Shown here one piece after another: positions 25,556-33,787 of a stretch of 64,000 nucleotides of DNA; position 1 is the stretch's first letter; every line of letters starts with the position of its first letter. Made by a program: the position numbers and the translations under genes. The notes beneath the pieces were generated by a model that saw only the letters and a program-made list of their open reading frames with translations, did not search any database and had not been told where the DNA came from. The DNA comes from Massilia eburnea (lineage in GTDB: Bacteria; Pseudomonadota; Gammaproteobacteria; Burkholderiales; Burkholderiaceae_D), in assembly GCF_009720745.1 (NCBI RefSeq), contig NZ_WNKX01000024.1:16820-80819 (forward strand), written 5' to 3'.

Positions 25556-26293
25556 TTACCACTGGCGGAACAAGTGGGCATAGGTAGCGCTGACGGGCAA
25601 GCGTTCTCGGCGCTGTTTCAACTGCAGCGTCAGGGCGCCGTTCTGGTCGCGGCTGATGCAGCGGATGGCCTGGGTGTTGACCACGGTACTGCGGTGGATC
25701 TGCCAGAAGCGGGCCGGATCGAGCCGGGCCAGCAAGTCCTTCAGCGAGGCGCTGACCAGCGCTTCATGTTCGGCCGTGACCACCGCCACATACTTGTGGT
25801 CGGCACGCAGGTAGCAGATCTCGTCCACCCCGATCAGCTGCAGGTCGCGCCCTATTTGCACTGTGATCCAGTGCAGTGGCGCACTGTCGGCCACGGTGGC
25901 GGCCCTGGCGGGCGCCGCCACCGGTACCGCCTGTGCCAGGCGTGATTTGATGCGCTGCACGGCGCGCGCCAGGCGCGCCGGGTCCAGCGGCTTCATCAGG
26001 TAATCGACAGCGCCTTCGTCGAATGCGCGCAGCGCGAACTGGTCGTAGGCGGTGACAAACACCACCTGGGCACGGCCGCCGGCCAGCCGCGCCAGTTCCA
26101 GGCCATCGAGGCCGGGCAGGCGTATATCGAGGAACAGCACGTCAGGCCGCTGGCTTTCCATCGCCTGCAGTGCGGAATAGCCGTCGCTGGCCGTGCCGCA
26201 CAGCTCCAGCTCGGGCCATACGCGGGCTAGTTGCTGGCGCAGTTCCGCGGCCAGTACGGCTTCATCTTCCGCGATCAGGGCCTTGACGCACAT
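25556..26293 (-). CDS. LytTR family response regulator (second system)
   Basis: The start is the ATG at 26291-26293 (MCVKALIAEDEAVLAAELRQ). The open frame upstream reads through the neighbouring gene. The 245-residue regulator has a receiver with phospho-Asp in 'DVLFLDIRLPGLDG' and Lys in 'YLMKPLD'. An alanine/proline linker around residues 125-140 leads to a LytTR domain with 'DEICYLRADHKYVAVVTAEHE' and 'FWQIHRSTVVNTQAI'. It lies downstream of a small exported protein and the double kinase gene on the same strand, 10 bp past the small gene's stop. It is the output of that system. Confidence 0.93.
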   Translation of the reverse strand: MCVKALIAEDEAVLAAELRQQLARVWPELELCGTASDGYSALQAMESQRPDVLFLDIRLPGLDGLELARLAGGRAQVVFVTAYDQFALRAFDEGAVDYLMKPLDPARLARAVQRIKSRLAQAVPVAAPARAATVADSAPLHWITVQIGRDLQLIGVDEICYLRADHKYVAVVTAEHEALVSASLKDLLARLDPARFWQIHRSTVVNTQAIRCISRDQNGALTLQLKQRRERLPVSATYAHLFRQW

Positions 26294-26303
26294 GGTGGAG
26301 CCG

Positions 26304-26690
26304 TCAGCCCGTGCTGGGACGCCAGGCCTTGTCCTTGTATTCGACGATATAGGCGCGGGCGTTGGCGCCGCCGATGTTTTCCGTGGTGTGCCATCCGGCC
26401 GGGCTGGCGAACATGCGGCCGGCGGGCACGTCGGCGGATTTGCTGCTGCCGTCATCCAGCATTTCCTTGACCTTGATGTCGGTCAGCTGCATGGTCAGGT
26501 GGGCGGGATGGTAGTGGCGGCCCTGGCCGCACACGCCCAAGCCGGGCCGGGACACGTATTCGAGTACGCGCACCTTGTCGTCTTCATACACGACCTTGTA
26601 CGTGCGCGGGCTGACTTTGGCGGCGTCCTGTGCCAGGACGCTGCTGGCGAGCGTCATGCAAGCCATGATGAGGGGACGATGGAGGCGCAT
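26304..26690 (-). CDS. Small exported cupin-like protein within the LytTR operon
   Basis: The start is the ATG at 26688-26690, preceded by AGGAGA with 8-base spacing. The 128-residue precursor has a signal peptide (MRLHRPLIMACMTLASSVLAQ). The mature part reads like a single cupin barrel: 'YEDDKVRVLEYVSRPG', 'GRHYHPAHLTMQLTD' (the H-x-H metal motif region), 'DVPAGRMFASPAGWHTTENIG' and 'ARAYIVEYK'. It lies between the double histidine kinase and its response regulator. A periplasmic ligand-binding or signal-modifying role is inferred from this position only. Confidence 0.8.
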   Translation of the reverse strand: MRLHRPLIMACMTLASSVLAQDAAKVSPRTYKVVYEDDKVRVLEYVSRPGLGVCGQGRHYHPAHLTMQLTDIKVKEMLDDGSSKSADVPAGRMFASPAGWHTTENIGGANARAYIVEYKDKAWRPSTG

Positions 26691-26719
26691 GGGGGCTTCT
26701 CCTGTATGGCCGTAGCAAT

Positions 26720-28966
26720 TCATGATAGTCCCATTTGGCAGCCGTCGGCATCGAAATTTGCCGCTAGCGCTACCCGTGTCGCATTGCCTTCCACCTCGCG
26801 CGAGATAGTGCCGCGCTGGCCATAGAAGTCACGGAAGCTTTGTGCCTGCGGTGTCATTGCATATTGCAAGCTTTGGTCCGTCGTTGCAGCGCAATTGTCT
26901 TCGACCAGCAGGCGGAAGCCTGACGCCGCCGCTTGCAGGCGCACCTGCAGGAATAAGCGGGGCTGGGTTGCGCGCTGGGCGCGCCGGAGGGCATCGTCGA
27001 TGAGCGGCAGCAGCGTCATGGGCGGGAAACGCAAGCCATGCATGGCGGGCGCGACATCGATGTCCCAGTCCAGCCGCTCGCCCCAGCTGCCGGCGTGCAG
27101 CCGCAGGTAGGCATGCGCCAGTTGCACTTCATCGCCCAGCGTCGCGCCGCCGCCATGCAGGTGCGGCAAGGCGGCCTGCAGGTAAGCGATCAGCCGGTCC
27201 AGTTGCTGTTCGGCGGCATTGTGCTGGCCACGGTACAGCGCCTGGATGCGGCCGATTTCGCGCACCAGCAGGGCAGGCTCGATGCGCGCCTTGAGGATGT
27301 TCAGGCGCGACTCCACCATCAGGCGCTTGGCATCCGCGCAGTCGCGGCGCGCACTCCACAGGCGTGCGGCGGCTTGGCGCGAGCGTGCATCCACGCTCAG
27401 TCCGGCGGCCAGCAGGGCGCCGCCGGTCAGCGCGAGCCACAGCATATGGACAAAGAGGCCAACGTAGTCGTAGGCGATGAAGCGGTGCTGGAAATAGGAT
27501 GGCGGCACAGCCAGCGCGGCGGCCAGCAGCGCTCCCGCAGCGACAGCGGCGGCCAGCAGCGGTGGCCGCCAGCGCGGGGCGGCGGCAATGCGTTCGGCGG
27601 CCGTGATCGCACCCACCATCACGGAGGCGAACAGCAAGCCGTTGACGAAGACGACGGCGGCCCCGCCCAGGCAGTATTGCCAGCCGCCGACGTCCAGGTC
27701 GATCGGCAGCACGCGCAGTTCGTCGATGGCGCCGGTAACAAGGCCGACCAGCAGCAGCAGGGGCAAGCGGGCGCGCATGCATTGGCGCCAACTGGACGCC
27801 GGCAACGCTGCCGCGTTCACTTCGCCTGCCTGCCGGCGGGGCGCGCAGTGTGCGTCGGGCCCAGCATCTGCCGCAGGGTCGTCGGCAGCGTGCAGCGGCC
27901 ATCGTGGCGCGCCGTGATGCAGGGGAATCTCAATGCTGGCCACCACGCCGCGCGGCATGTTCCGCTGCAGGGCCAGCGCCGCGCCTTGGCCAAACAAAGT
28001 CCGCAGGCGCGCGCGGATATTCACCAGTCCAACGCCGCTGCCGCAGCTGGACTGGAAGCCGACCCCATTGTCGGCCACGCTCACCTGCAGGCGCCCTTCC
28101 TGCACTTTGGCGCTGATGTCGACGCGGCCGCCTTCGGCCGCTGGCGCCAGGCCATGCTTGATGGCGTTTTCCACCAGCGTTACCAGCATCATGGGCGGGA
28201 AGGCATGGCTGGCAAGCTCGTCCGGCAAGTCAATAACGAACTGCAAGCGATTGCCCATCCTGATGTGCAGGATCTCCAGGTAAGCGCGGGCCAGTTCGCA
28301 TTCGCTGGCCAGCGTGGCGCCGTCATCGCGGATCTGGGGCAAGGCTGCGCCAAGGTACAGACGCAGGCTGGACAGCATACGGTCGGCCTCCGCCGCGCCC
28401 GCCTGGTACAGGCATTTCACGGTGGCCAGCGTGTTGAACAGGAAGTGGGGTTCGATCTGCGCCTCCAGCACTTTCAAGCGCGCCTCCTCCGTGCGCCGCT
28501 GCAGTACGGCGCGGTCCAGCGCCAGGCGCCGGGTGCGCAGCGCTGCACGTGCTGCCTGGCGGCGGCGGCCCCAAACCAGGGTGAACAAATCGGCCAACAG
28601 GATGGCGCGCAAGGCTTCGCCAGTTAGTTCCAGCAAAGGCGGGTAGTAGCCTGCCGGGTAGCGGAACAGGGTCAGTGCGGTAAAGCCGGCAGTCGTAGCG
28701 GCGGTGGCGGCGGCCAGCACTGCTGCCAGGCGCCAGTGTCCGTCGCGCTGGAACAGGTGGTCGGTGCCGGCTACCGCCAGCATCGCAAGCAAACCCAGCA
28801 CGGTGGTATCGCCTAATTGCTCCAGCCAGCCCGCCAGGATCTGTCCCGGCGACCATTCGTACCAGGTACCCGGACTGAACAGCACCTCGGTGGACAGCAG
28901 CAGGCATAGCGCAAGGACGGTGAGGACGTAGCGCCATGCTCCGCGTGCAATGAAGAGCCGCTTCAT
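26720..28966 (-). CDS. Double LytS-type histidine kinase with degenerate second kinase half
   Basis: The 748-residue protein holds two copies of a membrane-plus-His_kinase unit. In copy 1, hydrophobic segments fall within residues 10-135. His174 is in 'QIEPHFLFNTLATVK', the N box is 'LVENAIKHGL' (264-273), and the G boxes are 'VADNGVGF' and 'GVGLVNIRARL'. In copy 2, hydrophobic segments fall within 398-523. The matching sites are 'RIEPALLVREIGRI' with Ala565 in place of His, and 'LIDDALRRA' in place of the N box. Recognisable G boxes are lost. Parallel motifs such as GATLASECELARAYL / GATLGDEVQLAHAYL show the duplication. Copy 2 should be catalytically dead and may be regulatory. It heads the operon with the cupin-like and LytTR genes. 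Confidence 0.88.
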   Translation of the reverse strand: MKRLFIARGAWRYVLTVLALCLLLSTEVLFSPGTWYEWSPGQILAGWLEQLGDTTVLGLLAMLAVAGTDHLFQRDGHWRLAAVLAAATAATTAGFTALTLFRYPAGYYPPLLELTGEALRAILLADLFTLVWGRRRQAARAALRTRRLALDRAVLQRRTEEARLKVLEAQIEPHFLFNTLATVKCLYQAGAAEADRMLSSLRLYLGAALPQIRDDGATLASECELARAYLEILHIRMGNRLQFVIDLPDELASHAFPPMMLVTLVENAIKHGLAPAAEGGRVDISAKVQEGRLQVSVADNGVGFQSSCGSGVGLVNIRARLRTLFGQGAALALQRNMPRGVVASIEIPLHHGAPRWPLHAADDPAADAGPDAHCAPRRQAGEVNAAALPASSWRQCMRARLPLLLLVGLVTGAIDELRVLPIDLDVGGWQYCLGGAAVVFVNGLLFASVMVGAITAAERIAAAPRWRPPLLAAAVAAGALLAAALAVPPSYFQHRFIAYDYVGLFVHMLWLALTGGALLAAGLSVDARSRQAAARLWSARRDCADAKRLMVESRLNILKARIEPALLVREIGRIQALYRGQHNAAEQQLDRLIAYLQAALPHLHGGGATLGDEVQLAHAYLRLHAGSWGERLDWDIDVAPAMHGLRFPPMTLLPLIDDALRRAQRATQPRLFLQVRLQAAASGFRLLVEDNCAATTDQSLQYAMTPQAQSFRDFYGQRGTISREVEGNATRVALAANFDADGCQMGLS

Positions 28967-29034
28967 GATTGATAAATTTTACGCGCAGGGGAAGCGCCGT
29001 GACAGTAGTATTTCCCAACTACAGCGAGGCGAAT

Positions 29035-30225
29035 ATGGCACTGACTAGCAAACTGACAGGTGCGTGTTGGGGCCTGGCGCTGCTCGGCATGCTGCTGGCA
29101 TCGACGGCGGCGCGGGCCGATGCGGTGACGGACTGGAATGGCGCTGCCTGCACGATCCTGTCCGGCGCCCACTTGAATGCGGCGCGGGCGGACCGTGTCC
29201 TGGCCATCATGCACACCGCCATGTACCGGGCGGCGCGCGCCAGCAGCTCGCAAGCCGGCGTGGACCTCGATGCCGCACTGGCCGCCAGCGGGCGCACCAC
29301 CTTGCTGGCACAGGCGCCCTCCGAGCAAGCCGCGATCGAGGCGGCCTACCAGTCTGCATTGGCGAAGGCGCGTGCCGATCCTGGCGCGCGCGCCGCCGGC
29401 ATCGCTGCCGGGCAAGCGGCTGCGGCGGCAGTGCTCGCCGCGCGCAGCGAGGATGGCGCCAGCCTCGACATGGCTTACCAGCCGGGCGGTAACTCGCCCG
29501 GGGAGTACGTGCCGACCATGCAAGAGATCGCACCGGTGCTGGTGCATTGGGGCCGCCGCAAGCCATGGCTGATGGCCAGTGCCGACGCCTTCCGGCCGCC
29601 GCCGCCCCCCGCTTTGTCCAGCGCAGCCTGGGCGCGTGACTTGCAGGAAATGCGCGATTTTGGCGGCCGCAACAGCACGCGCCGCAGCGCTGCCGAGACC
29701 GCCACAGCGCGTTTCTGGGCAGCCAATTCGCCGCTCATATTTTTCAACCTGGCGCGTGGCGTTGCGCAGATGCCGGACCGCAGCGTCCTGCGCAACGCCC
29801 GCCTGTATGCAGCGCTGGCGCAGGCAATTGACGACACCACGATCGCTGTATTCGACGCGAAATACCACTATCGTTTCTGGCGCCCGGTGACGGCGATAGG
29901 ACGCGACGATCCGGCCTGGACCCCACTGCTCGACACGCCACCCCATCCCGAATATCCCTGTGCGCATTGCGCTGTGGCCAGCGTGGTGGCAACCGTGCTG
30001 CAGGCCGAACTGGGACGCGCCAGCCCGCCGCTGCTCGAGACCAGCAGTCCGAGCGCAGCCGGCGAGCGGCGCCAATGGCACTCGCCGGCCGCCTTCAGCC
30101 AGGAGGTGGCGTTGACGCGCATCCATGGCGGGGTGCATTTCCGCAGTTCGACCGAGGCCGGCACGGCGCTGGGCCAGCGCATCGGTGCGCTGGCCGCCAG
30201 CAGTTTCCGGCTTGGCAGGGACTAG
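29035..30225 (+). CDS. Exported vanadium-dependent haloperoxidase / PAP2-type phosphatase family protein
   Basis: The start is the ATG at 29035 with GAGG upstream (29025-29028), giving a signal peptide (MALTSKLTGACWGLALLGML...). The 396-residue protein has the three anion-binding motifs of the family: K276-x6-R283-P ('KYHYRFWRP'), H311 in 'YPCAHCAVASV', and R362-x5-H368 ('TRIHGGVHF'). The usual S-G-H of motif 2 is C-A-H here. The family includes vanadium haloperoxidases and related acid phosphatases. The changed motif leaves the activity uncertain. It overlaps the convergent TonB-like gene by 4 bp. Confidence 0.82.
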   Translation: MALTSKLTGACWGLALLGMLLASTAARADAVTDWNGAACTILSGAHLNAARADRVLAIMHTAMYRAARASSSQAGVDLDAALAASGRTTLLAQAPSEQAAIEAAYQSALAKARADPGARAAGIAAGQAAAAAVLAARSEDGASLDMAYQPGGNSPGEYVPTMQEIAPVLVHWGRRKPWLMASADAFRPPPPPALSSAAWARDLQEMRDFGGRNSTRRSAAETATARFWAANSPLIFFNLARGVAQMPDRSVLRNARLYAALAQAIDDTTIAVFDAKYHYRFWRPVTAIGRDDPAWTPLLDTPPHPEYPCAHCAVASVVATVLQAELGRASPPLLETSSPSAAGERRQWHSPAAFSQEVALTRIHGGVHFRSSTEAGTALGQRIGALAASSFRLGRD

Positions 30226-30656
30226 CGTCCCACCAGAGCCGGCGAAAGTGCGGGCCCGATCGAAGCGGTCGTGCCCTTGTCGTCATCGTCGTCATACCTG
30301 AACACGACGCGGAACTGCACTGTGTAGGCCGCCTGGTCAGGCGTGCGGCAATGCAGGCGGCGTACGGCCATGCGCACCGGATCGCGAAATTCCCAATAGC
30401 TTGCCCTGGTTTGCAGGTCGCTTAACTGCTCGCCCTTCAGTGTGAACTTGACCATCACCTCGGCCGGCGTATCAATTTGCCACGCCGCCTTGCTCAGCCT
30501 CTCTTGCAAATCACTGATGCCGTTCGGACACGCCGCGGTGAGCGGCATCTCGTGGCTGACGATCACGGCGGGCATCGCCTCGGGCGCTTGCTGCGCCAGG
30601 GCAGGAATGGCGAACGCCATGCTGGCGGCGCCCAACAACAGGCAGGACTTGTTCAT
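30222..30656 (-). CDS. Small exported protein with TonB C-terminal-like fold
   Basis: The 144-residue precursor has a signal peptide (MNKSCLLLGAASMAFAIPALAQ). The mature part reads 'CPNGISDLQERLSKAAWQ', 'AEVMVKFTLKGEQLSDLQTR' and 'PVRMAVRRLHCRTPDQAAYTVQFRVVFRYDDDDD'. The 'V-V-F-T-L' strand followed by a helix and a final 'FRVVFR' strand resembles the C-terminal domain of TonB-type proteins. It lacks the N-terminal membrane anchor and proline-rich spacer of a real TonB. Free-standing versions are common in Massilia-type genomes and their role is unclear. The two Cys residues may form a disulfide. Confidence 0.7.
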   Translation of the reverse strand: MNKSCLLLGAASMAFAIPALAQQAPEAMPAVIVSHEMPLTAACPNGISDLQERLSKAAWQIDTPAEVMVKFTLKGEQLSDLQTRASYWEFRDPVRMAVRRLHCRTPDQAAYTVQFRVVFRYDDDDDKGTTASIGPALSPALVGR

Positions 30657-30784
30657 GAGCTTGCTCCTCGTGGTGGAAATGGGTCGGCACTTGCAGCCTA
30701 GGCCGCGCTGCCTGCCAAGGCCATGCCCACCCGACGAAGACCGCCATGACGGGGACCGAACCCCTCCTGCCGCCGACGAAAGCC

Positions 30785-30816
30785 GGAAATAAAAAACGCC
30801 ACCCGGAGGTGGCGTT
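30785..30816 (-). terminator. Rho-independent terminator of isocitrate lyase
   Basis: On the minus strand, a 9-bp stem (30795-30803 with 30808-30816, loop of 4) is followed by TTTTTTATTT. It lies 20 bp beyond the aceA stop codon. Confidence 0.88.
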
Positions 30817-30836
30817 GCTTGCTTTGGAGGGCAGGC

Positions 30837-32423
30837 TTAGAACTGGTTCATGGTGTTGTCTTTACCGGCCGCCTTCAGGGCCGCTTCGCCGCTGAAGTAT
30901 TCCTTGTGGTCGTCGCCGATGTCGGAACCGGACATGTTCTGGTGCTTGACGCAGGCGATGCCCTGGCGGATTTCCTTGCGCTGCACGCCGGCCACGTAGC
31001 CCAGCATGCCCTGGTCGCCGAAGTATTCCTTGGCCAGGTTGTCGGTCGACAGGGCCGCGGTGTGGTAGGTCGGCAGGGTGATCAGGTGGTGGAAGATGCC
31101 TGCTTCGCGCGCCGCGTCGGCCTGGAAGGTGCGGATCTTCTCGTCTGCCTCGATGGCCAGCGCGGTGCTGTCGTACTCGGCGTTCATCAGCGCGGCGCGG
31201 TCGTAGGCCGACACGTCTTCGCCTGCGGCCTTCATGCGGTCGTAGGCTTGCTGGCGGAAGTTCAGGGTCCAGTTGAACGATGGGCTGTTGTTGTACACCA
31301 GCTTGGCGTTCGGGATGACTTTGCGGATTTCCTTGACCATGCCGCCGATCTGGCCGATGTGCGGTTTCTCGGTTTCGATCCACAGCAGGTCGGCGCCGTT
31401 CTGCAGCGAGGCGATGCAGTCCATGACGCAGCGTGCTTCGCCGGTGCCTGGGCGGAACTGGAACAGGTTGGAAGCCAGGCGCTTAGGACGCAGCAGCTTG
31501 CCGTCGCGTTTGATGATCACGTCGCCGTTGCCCAGGGCGTCGGCCGACACTTCGTCGCAATCGAGGAAGGAGTTGTACTGGTCGCCCAGGTCGCCCGGCT
31601 TGCTGGTGACGGCGATCTGCTTGGTCAGGCCGGCGCCCAGCGAGTCGGTACGTGCCACGATGATGCCGTCGTCCACGCCCAGCTCCAGGAAGGCGTAGCG
31701 CACGGCGCGGATCTTGGCCAGGAAGTCTTCGTGAGGCACGGTGACCTTGCCGTCCTGGTGGCCGCACTGCTTCTCGTCCGACACCTGGTTTTCGATCTGG
31801 ATGCAGCAGGCGCCGGCTTCGATGAATTGCTTGGCCAGCAGGTAGGTCGCTTCGGCGTTGCCGAAACCGGCGTCGATGTCGGCGATGATCGGTACCACGT
31901 GAGTGACATGGTTGTCGATCTTGTCCTGGATGGCTTTCTTGGCGTCGCCGGTGGCGGCGTCCAGCTGGCGGAACAGGCCCCCCAGTTCGCGGGCATCAGC
32001 CTGGCGCAAGAAGGTGTACAGCTCCTTGATCAGGGCCGACACGGCGGTTTTTTCGTGCATCGACTGGTCAGGCAGCGGGCCGAACTCGGAGCGCAGCGCA
32101 GCGACCATCCAGCCCGACAGGTAGAGGTAGCGGCGATCGGTGCTGTTGAAGTGCTTCTTAATCGAGATCATCTTCTGCTGGCCGATGAAACCGTGCCAGC
32201 AGCCCAGGGACTGGGTGTACTGGGATGGGTCGGCATCGTAGCGGGCCATGTCGGCGCGCATGATCTTGGCGGTGTAGCGGGCGATGTCCAGGCCGGTCTT
32301 GAACTTGTTCTGGGCGCGCATGCGTGCGGCCGCTTCCGGGCTGATGGCGTTCCAGGCGCTGCCGTTACGTTCCTTCAGGGCTGCGATGGCGTTGATGTCG
32401 TCTTGGTAGTGGGACATGGTCAT
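30837..32423 (-). CDS. aceA: Isocitrate lyase
   Basis: The 528-residue enzyme cleaves isocitrate to glyoxylate and succinate in the glyoxylate shunt, allowing growth on acetate and fatty acids. Family features are 'GCWHGFIGQQK', 'PIIADIDAGFGNAEATY', the catalytic loop 'DEKQCGHQDGKVTVPHEDFL' and 'LLWIETEKPHI'. The loop is K-Q-C-G-H rather than the K-K-C-G-H of the E. coli enzyme, typical of the longer isocitrate lyase subgroup found in Pseudomonas and marine gammaproteobacteria. An AGGA ribosome site precedes the ATG at 32423, and an in-frame ATG two codons later is also possible. A strong terminator follows. Malate synthase is not in the window. Confidence 0.96.
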   Translation of the reverse strand: MTMSHYQDDINAIAALKERNGSAWNAISPEAAARMRAQNKFKTGLDIARYTAKIMRADMARYDADPSQYTQSLGCWHGFIGQQKMISIKKHFNSTDRRYLYLSGWMVAALRSEFGPLPDQSMHEKTAVSALIKELYTFLRQADARELGGLFRQLDAATGDAKKAIQDKIDNHVTHVVPIIADIDAGFGNAEATYLLAKQFIEAGACCIQIENQVSDEKQCGHQDGKVTVPHEDFLAKIRAVRYAFLELGVDDGIIVARTDSLGAGLTKQIAVTSKPGDLGDQYNSFLDCDEVSADALGNGDVIIKRDGKLLRPKRLASNLFQFRPGTGEARCVMDCIASLQNGADLLWIETEKPHIGQIGGMVKEIRKVIPNAKLVYNNSPSFNWTLNFRQQAYDRMKAAGEDVSAYDRAALMNAEYDSTALAIEADEKIRTFQADAAREAGIFHHLITLPTYHTAALSTDNLAKEYFGDQGMLGYVAGVQRKEIRQGIACVKHQNMSGSDIGDDHKEYFSGEAALKAAGKDNTMNQF

Positions 32424-32497
32424 TTTCCTAGCAAAAAAGCGGATTAAGAAAGGCGAAGCACTTGAGATAATGATAGGCCGTTCCGCTGCGTTGCACC

Positions 32498-32515
32498 ATG
32501 TCTTATATAAGACAT
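32498..32515. promoter_or_regulatory. 18-bp perfect palindrome in the aceA upstream region
   Basis: ATGTCTTATATAAGACAT reads the same on both strands and lies 75-92 bp upstream of the aceA start in an AT-rich stretch (32490-32600) unlike the GC-rich surroundings. A further half-site ATATAAG follows at 32514-32520. This looks like an operator, but the regulator is not encoded beside it. The exact promoter of aceA could not be fixed. Confidence 0.5.
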
Positions 32516-32557
32516 ATAAGTTATTTTTTATCGTTTGATTTCAATGACTTAATTTTA

Positions 32558-32576
32558 GTTTCTTATGATATGAAAC
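32558..32576. promoter_or_regulatory. Inverted repeat GTTTC-N9-GAAAC upstream of aceA
   Basis: GTTTC (32558-32562) and GAAAC (32572-32576) flank nine AT-rich bases. The spacing and core resemble operators of IclR-family regulators, which control the glyoxylate shunt in several proteobacteria. It lies about 135-155 bp upstream of aceA and also upstream of no other gene on the plus strand. The assignment is tentative. Confidence 0.3.
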
Positions 32577-32660
32577 GCCTTTTCGTAGAATGAACTGAGC
32601 GGCATGGTGCGCCGCCGAGCAATTTTCTACGATGTGGAATCCGGTTTTCGCGATGTGGAA

Positions 32661-33647
32661 TTAATGGCTCACTTTCGGCATGACGCCGGAATTTTTAAAT
32701 GGATCGACGACATTGCCGAAGTGAATGCGGAGATCTTGCGCTGGTCTGAAATTGGACATGTGCGACCGGAAGGTGAGGGGATCGATCTTTTTTAACGTAC
32801 CGGGGAAGCAAAGGCTGACCAGTTCGTCAGGCGCGCGTTTGACGATATTGAGGGTGAAGTCTTCGATGCCCCGCTTCCAGGTATTGCCGGTAGTAAGAAT
32901 GTAGGAGACGTCGAGCCCGTCGAAGTATGTTTTCTTGCCGACGGTCTTGGCGCGGGCGGCCTTGAAGCCCGGCTCGACGCAATAGTTCTTTTGGAATTGG
33001 GCGGCATCATCGTACATCGCCGATCCGCTTCCGGCAGCGACGAATGGGCGGTATTCGTGGTGCACGCGCACCAGCTTGTTGGCCGCGAATTTTTGCGTCC
33101 AGATATAGTCGACCTTCGCCATCCAGCCTGGGCCCTCAGGCGCTTCGCTCCACAAACCAAGTTCGACCAATGCCGCGATCTGGCCCTCGCTTAAGCCGGG
33201 AGGAGTGCTGTCATCGCCGCTCGCAAATACGCTTGGGTTGGCGATTTGCGTATCGTTCAAGCCGAGTTTCTTCAGTTGGGCGGTAACGTCCTTGCCTTCT
33301 TGTGTCAGGGCGGAGATACGACTCGTAAACGTTACTGGCTTGCCGTCGACTTGAATAGAGAAACCATTTGGCTCGCCATAATAGGCATTGCTGGGAAGGA
33401 TGACGGCTGAGTAGGGCGGCAGGGGAAACACGATGGTTTCTTCCACGTCTTTGCTCGACTCGTTCAGGAACTCGTAGTCGACGCTGATCTTGTCGTAGCT
33501 GATGGTCAGCACTTCCTTTTTCATGGCGATGGCGTCGGTCTTGCCGAATACGATGCCGCCTACGCCGACTGCGGCAACCCCGTCATTGGCCAGTGCCGCC
33601 GTTGGCAGAAGGAGCGTCGCTAAGGCGAATTTCAAGGTGTTGGGCAT
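32661..33647 (-). CDS. Exported DUF4424-like protein
   Basis: The start is placed at the ATG at 33645-33647, where a signal peptide begins (MPNTLKFALATLLLPTAALAND). The open frame continues 27 codons upstream without coding features. The mature ~306-residue protein reads 'DGVAAVGVGGIVFGKTDAIAMKKEVLTIS', 'VDYEFLNESSKDVEETIVFPLPPYSA', 'VRVHHEYRPFVAAGSGS' and 'KNYCVEPGF'. A beta-rich protein beginning with 'GG/VFxKTxxIxMxxExL' and containing the 'F-P-L-P' turn matches the DUF4424 family, which is secreted and of unknown function. It has no operon partner here. Confidence 0.78.
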   Translation of the reverse strand: MPNTLKFALATLLLPTAALANDGVAAVGVGGIVFGKTDAIAMKKEVLTISYDKISVDYEFLNESSKDVEETIVFPLPPYSAVILPSNAYYGEPNGFSIQVDGKPVTFTSRISALTQEGKDVTAQLKKLGLNDTQIANPSVFASGDDSTPPGLSEGQIAALVELGLWSEAPEGPGWMAKVDYIWTQKFAANKLVRVHHEYRPFVAAGSGSAMYDDAAQFQKNYCVEPGFKAARAKTVGKKTYFDGLDVSYILTTGNTWKRGIEDFTLNIVKRAPDELVSLCFPGTLKKIDPLTFRSHMSNFRPAQDLRIHFGNVVDPFKNSGVMPKVSH

Positions 33648-33721
33648 GCGCTGGCCGGAAAAAAAGAAACAATTATAAGTGCCCATATTTCGACCAGGCC
33701 TGCTTTCGCATTTCCTCGGAA

Positions 33722-33755
33722 CGGTCACGGCGCCGTCATAAAGCGCCGCTATCGT
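33722..33755 (+). promoter_or_regulatory. Candidate Pho box and -10 element of the alkaline phosphatase pair
   Basis: CGGTCAC (33722-33728) and CCGTCAT (33733-33739) are direct repeats with an 11-bp period, separated by four bases and followed by AAAG. This fits the PhoB consensus CTGTCAT-N4-CTGTCAT at most positions. TATCGT (33750-33755) begins 10 bp after the second repeat, the spacing seen in PhoB-activated promoters, where the box replaces the -35 element. The start codon of the first phosphatase gene lies 33 bp further on. Confidence 0.7.
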
Positions 33756-33787
33756 GTTGGTTTTTCAACCATGCTGGAACAACATCC

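Noticed and set aside
30222..30656. True TonB energy transducer
   Set aside because: The product has a cleavable signal and no membrane anchor or proline-rich spacer, and no ExbB/ExbD gene is nearby, so only a TonB-C-like fold is claimed.
30819..32447. 542-codon open frame on the plus strand
   Set aside because: It is antisense to isocitrate lyase, which is conserved along its full length.
32604..32795. 63-codon open frame on the plus strand upstream of aceA
   Set aside because: It largely overlaps the DUF4424-like gene on the other strand, has no ribosome site and no recognisable features.
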